Source: Rhodococcus sp. UNC23MFCrub1.1
Lineage (GTDB): Bacteria; Actinomycetota; Actinomycetes; Mycobacteriales; Mycobacteriaceae
Length of the DNA: 64,000 nucleotides
NCBI RefSeq assembly: GCF_000686025.1
Contig: NZ_JMLQ01000010.1
Span: 62,001 to 126,000 of the forward strand
Reading direction: 5' to 3'
Shown here: piece by piece, positions 61,175 to 64,000 of the stretch
Position numbering within the stretch: the stretch's first letter is position 1
How the letters are laid out: every line of letters starts with the position of its first letter
Notes under the pieces: model-generated
What the model was told of the DNA's origin: nothing
Database searches by the model: none
Seen by the model: the letters and a program-made list of their open reading frames with translations, nothing else
Made by a program: the position numbers and the translations under genes

Positions 61175-61657
61175 GTGACCAAGCTCGACCGCACCGATGC
61201 TCGCCTGTTGCTCGCGCTCTGCGACATCCCTCGCGCCACCGGAGTCCACCTCGCCTCGGTTCTCGGACTGGCGCGAAACACGGTTCAGGCCAGACTCTCT
61301 CGTTGGGACGACTCACATACCCTCGCGCCGATGGACCGGCTCGTCTCCCCTCGGGACCTGGGGTATCCCCTCCGCGCGTACGTGGGCGCAGTGACGGACC
61401 AACACCGCCTCGAAGCGGTCATCGATCGCCTGCGGGACATTGCAGAGGTGACCGAGGTGGTCGGCGTCTCGGGCGGAGCGGATCTGCAGATCGGCGTCTC
61501 GGCCGCCGACGCAGATGATCTGTATCGCGTGGCCGGGCTCATTCTCGCGGTTCCCGGAGTCGAACGCACGACGGTCTCCGTCGTGATGCGCGAAGCGATT
61601 CCCTATCGCACCCGGCCGCTGATCGAAAGACTTGCGCGCGAGAACGACAATTCCTGA
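61175..61657 (+). CDS. Lrp/AsnC family transcriptional regulator
   Basis: A 160-residue regulator with an amino-terminal winged helix (LDRTDARLLLALCDIPRATG, then LARNTVQARLSRWD) and a carboxy-terminal AsnC ligand-binding domain (EVTEVVGVSGGADLQIGV). It should bind DNA as an oligomer, modulated by an amino acid. GTG 61175 is chosen by homology; GTG 61121 is possible. Divergent from the tyrosine kinase gene, which could be a target. Confidence 0.85.
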   Translation: MTKLDRTDARLLLALCDIPRATGVHLASVLGLARNTVQARLSRWDDSHTLAPMDRLVSPRDLGYPLRAYVGAVTDQHRLEAVIDRLRDIAEVTEVVGVSGGADLQIGVSAADADDLYRVAGLILAVPGVERTTVSVVMREAIPYRTRPLIERLARENDNS

Positions 61658-61754
61658 TTCCACTCCTGTTACGTGTGCGCAAAACAGGGATCGGGCCCGA
61701 CGGAAGCGTGCAACCACCCCTCGACGCAGGTTCCACGCTGATACCGTCCGACAG

Positions 61755-62843
61755 GTGATACGCCCAGGTTCCGGCGGCCGCAGTCGTGTTCGGTCCCGGG
61801 CACCCTTGACCGACGTCGTGCGTCGCCGTATCGCTGTGCTGATCCCGACGTTCGCCCTCCCCGGCATCCTGACGATGTTCAGCGCTGCCGGCCCGGCCGC
61901 CGGCGCCACGCGTATCGCTGCCATCGCCGTTCTGCTGTCCACTCTTCCCGTGGCGGCAATCGTCGCCACCGCTCGCAAGTCGTTCACCTGGTGGCGCCGG
62001 GCGCGCACCCAGCGCGCCGTCGCTCTGGCCTTCACCGTCTACGCCGACGTGGGGACGTCGACCTTCCTCCTGCTGTGCAGCAGTCACGCTCTGGGTCTCG
62101 CCGGGTGCGCCCTGTTCGCGGTCATCAGCTCGTACGTCGCATTCTTCGGCGGACGCGCCACCGTGGTGGTGCACCTGGTGCTGACCACCGTCGTGATCGG
62201 CTGGATGACGGCGCTGGTCCTGCGCGAGCAACCGATCGGCGCCATGGCCACCATCGCCGCGGCGACGAGCATCTGGCTGGCGGTCAACGCGACCATGTCC
62301 ATCGTCAGCACCACCTCGATGTCCCTGCACCGGCACCTCGAGCGTCAGATCGACAGTGCGCGGACCGATCCGCTGACGGGACTGCTCAACCTGCGGGGCC
62401 TGGAGGTGCAGGCGAAACGGCAGCTCCGCGGACGATCACAGGTGGGATTCCTGCTCGTCGACCTCGATCACTTCAAGTGGGTCAACGATCATCACGGGCA
62501 CATCGCGGGCGACGGGGTGCTCGCGCTCGCCGCGCAGCGCCTGCGCGATCACCTGGGTGACCGGGCAGTGGTCGCCCGACGCGGCGGCGAGGAGTTCCTC
62601 GTGGTGCTCGACGCGCAGTCCACCGGTCTGTACGCTCTCGCCGAGTCGATCCGCCTCGCGCTGTCCGACACGTCCGACCTCATCCCGGTGACGGTGAGCA
62701 TCGGGGTCTCGTGTCTCGACACCACTCGGATGACGGCGGCCCCGATCGCGTCGACCATCAACCACGGAATGCACCTCGCGGACATCGCCATGTATCGAGC
62801 CAAGGCCGCGGGCCGCAACACCGTGGTGGTCTACACGGACTGA
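61755..62843 (+). CDS. Membrane diguanylate cyclase (GGDEF), second
   Basis: A 362-residue protein with about six helices (residues 20-185) and a GGDEF domain: DPLTGLLNLRGLEVQ, DLDHFKWVNDHHGHIAGDGV, RRGGEEF and TVSIGVSC. The inhibitory RxxD site is missing, as in the cyclase at 54530. The start is uncertain: GTG 61755 lies ten bases after a GATACC -10-like box and may be leaderless; the frame is open further upstream. Confidence 0.88.
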   Translation: MIRPGSGGRSRVRSRAPLTDVVRRRIAVLIPTFALPGILTMFSAAGPAAGATRIAAIAVLLSTLPVAAIVATARKSFTWWRRARTQRAVALAFTVYADVGTSTFLLLCSSHALGLAGCALFAVISSYVAFFGGRATVVVHLVLTTVVIGWMTALVLREQPIGAMATIAAATSIWLAVNATMSIVSTTSMSLHRHLERQIDSARTDPLTGLLNLRGLEVQAKRQLRGRSQVGFLLVDLDHFKWVNDHHGHIAGDGVLALAAQRLRDHLGDRAVVARRGGEEFLVVLDAQSTGLYALAESIRLALSDTSDLIPVTVSIGVSCLDTTRMTAAPIASTINHGMHLADIAMYRAKAAGRNTVVVYTD

Positions 62844-62920
62844 CGTCCGCACGGTTTGCCGTCCCTCTCCTCGGGTAGCTCGCACGCGAGCCATCACCCG
62901 ACCGACGAGAGGACCGTCCC

Positions 62921-63109
62921 ATGGCCGTCAATCCGATCGAACTGCAGAAGCACTTGGCCGGCGCCGACTACCCGGCGTCGCCGACAGACCTGGCCGATCT
63001 CGCGAAGAGCAACGGCGCGGACGACGACGTGGTCGACGCACTGTCGTCCATGCCCGACGACAATTACGACGGACCCGACGCCGTCAGCGCCGCCATCACC
63101 AAGAAGTAG
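62921..63109 (+). CDS. DUF2795 protein
   Basis: A 62-residue acidic protein with the DUF2795 motif (VNPIELQKHLAGADYPASPTDLADLAKSNGADDDVVDALSSMP). GAGAGGA precedes ATG. Family function unknown; members are small helical proteins widespread in actinobacteria. It converges on the GAF gene with one base between the stops. Confidence 0.88.
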   Translation: MAVNPIELQKHLAGADYPASPTDLADLAKSNGADDDVVDALSSMPDDNYDGPDAVSAAITKK

Positions 63110-63110
63110 G

Positions 63111-63875
63111 TCAGGAGTCGAAGCGCCGGGGCGGCACCGGACTCGTCGGCAGGTAGATCAGCTCCGACGATCCGATGTCCGCCGGCGCGACGTTCTGCGC
63201 GGCGATGATCGCGGCGGCGTGCTCGCTGTCCGTGGTGCCGTGCGCCCGCGCCAGGCGGGACAGCCGAGTGCGTGCCGCCGACGTGGAGTCGTCGAAGAAT
63301 TCGGCCAACACACCGGTCGCACCCGAGATGGTGGCCGCGCCGCTGAGTACTGCCTGCACGGCGGCCGACGCGTCGACGCGTCGTATCTCCGACGCTCCGG
63401 TGGTAAGGGCCAACGCCGTCAGGTCGGCGAGCATCTGCCCCAGCTCGTCCGGACGCTGGGTCCCCCACGGTTCGGCGGTGTAGACGGCCAGGGCGCCGAG
63501 TCCGACGCCCAGTGCGACGACCGGATACGCCCGTACGGCGCCGACGCCGCTCTCCTCGGCGAGTGCGCGGTACTGCTCCCACCGGCTGGTTCCCGCCGCC
63601 GAGGCGTCACCGATCATGGCCACGGCCGTTTCCCGGGCACTGGTGCGGACGGGACCGGACGTGAAGAGCCGCTCGTCGGCGGCCGCACTGCCGACACTGG
63701 CGGTGGCCACGGCGTGCAATGCGTCGCCGTCCAGCAGGGAGATGACAGCGATGTGTGCGTCGAACCCGGTGAGTGCGGTGCCCGCGATGCGCTCGAGGAG
63801 GGCGGGCAGGTCGAAGCGAGTGATCAGCGTGGCGGTGATGTCGGCGAGGGCGAGCCGAGTGGGCGTCGTGTTCAC
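63111..63875 (-). CDS. GAF-domain protein
   Basis: A 254-residue soluble protein. Residues 5-150 form a GAF sensor domain (LPALLERIAGTALTGFDAHIAVISLLDG, GVGAVRAYPVVALGVGLGALAVY). The remaining helical part has LARAHGTTDSEHAAAIIAAQN. GTG start overlaps the stop of the upstream ANTAR protein gene (GTGA), a usual pairing of sensor and RNA-binding antiterminator. Ligand unknown. Confidence 0.82.
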   Translation of the reverse strand: MNTTPTRLALADITATLITRFDLPALLERIAGTALTGFDAHIAVISLLDGDALHAVATASVGSAAADERLFTSGPVRTSARETAVAMIGDASAAGTSRWEQYRALAEESGVGAVRAYPVVALGVGLGALAVYTAEPWGTQRPDELGQMLADLTALALTTGASEIRRVDASAAVQAVLSGAATISGATGVLAEFFDDSTSAARTRLSRLARAHGTTDSEHAAAIIAAQNVAPADIGSSELIYLPTSPVPPRRFDS

Positions 63876-64000
63876 CGGGGACCTCCGTTGTCTCGTTCGT
63901 CTCTCATGCTGATCCGACGGGCCACGACGTCGGCAGCGACCTCGGTGACGCTGCGCCCTCGCGCGAAGGCGCGCGCGCGCAGGCGGTCCATCGCCACATC
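63872..64000 (-). CDS. ANTAR-domain protein, only its carboxy-terminal 42 residues in window
   Basis: The minus-strand frame entering at 64000 reads AMDRLRARAFARGRSVTEVA then ADVVARRI, the end of an ANTAR RNA-binding antitermination domain, followed by a short charged tail and TGA overlapping the GAF gene start. The amino terminus, perhaps another GAF domain, is outside the window. Confidence 0.8.
   Translation of the reverse strand, partial: DVAMDRLRARAFARGRSVTEVAADVVARRISMRDERDNGGPR

Overview
The window is high-GC actinobacterial DNA from a mycolic-acid-type (Corynebacteriales) genome. It looks most like Rhodococcus or a close relative, which is inference. The reasons are very high GC at third codon positions, frequent GTG starts, dense ATGA/GTGA gene overlaps, actinobacteria-specific families (DUF3068, DUF2613, DUF3618, DUF4235), a 6C-type small RNA, and a gene order (LuxR regulator, Fe-S reductase, aminotransferase) that matches Rv0339c-Rv0338c-Rv0337c of Mycobacterium tuberculosis from memory. 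No rRNA, tRNA, CRISPR array, transposase or prophage is visible.

Layout. 1-3952: the 3' end of a LuxR-type regulator, then two membrane proteins that look like amino-terminal halves of Hsp70/actin-fold ATPases. 4076-7481: a secreted trypsin-like protease, a leader with several tiny ORFs ahead of a small membrane protein, a secreted unknown protein, and a 490-base region with operator-like palindromes. 7482-11054: a membrane Fe-S reductase with a long repeat-built tail. 11055-12390: an AbiEi/DUF559-like gene flanked by palindromic repeats. 12394-15292: a pnuC-nadR-SRPBCC operon with an operator-like palindrome, and an SRAP DNA-crosslink protein. 15378-21236: an ABC exporter, galTK, and a DUF3068/DUF2613 pair. 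21373-23695: five coupled envelope/stress-type genes. 23780-27769: an alanine/aspartate-type aminotransferase, adenosine deaminase, a 6C small RNA and a YibE/F permease.

27925-51259 holds the most interesting block. It begins with a carrier protein, an acyl-CoA dehydrogenase-like flavoprotein and an aminoacyl-tRNA-synthetase-like amino acid:[carrier protein] ligase. These converge on a DUF1839 protein and a GH2 beta-mannosidase-like enzyme. Next comes a Wzx/Wzy-type exopolysaccharide operon: two GT4 transferases, flippase, CgeB-like protein, polymerase, a chain-length protein with a degenerate kinase domain, and a tandem alpha/beta-hydrolase lacking the usual Ser nucleophile. Two beta-helix proteins, a GNAT enzyme, a second near-identical carrier protein and the priming sugar transferase follow. 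I propose that this block makes an exopolysaccharide or glycolipid carrying carrier-protein-delivered amino acids. The operon leader contains a candidate structured RNA.

51401-64000: a full-length Hsp70-like membrane protein, type II NADH dehydrogenase, two diguanylate cyclases, a low-molecular-weight tyrosine phosphatase, a two-gene fluoride channel, YdcF-type proteins, an intact bacterial tyrosine kinase with its own chain-length domain (the likely partner of the phosphatase and of the polysaccharide operon), an Lrp/AsnC regulator, DUF2795, and a GAF protein coupled to an ANTAR protein that runs off the window.
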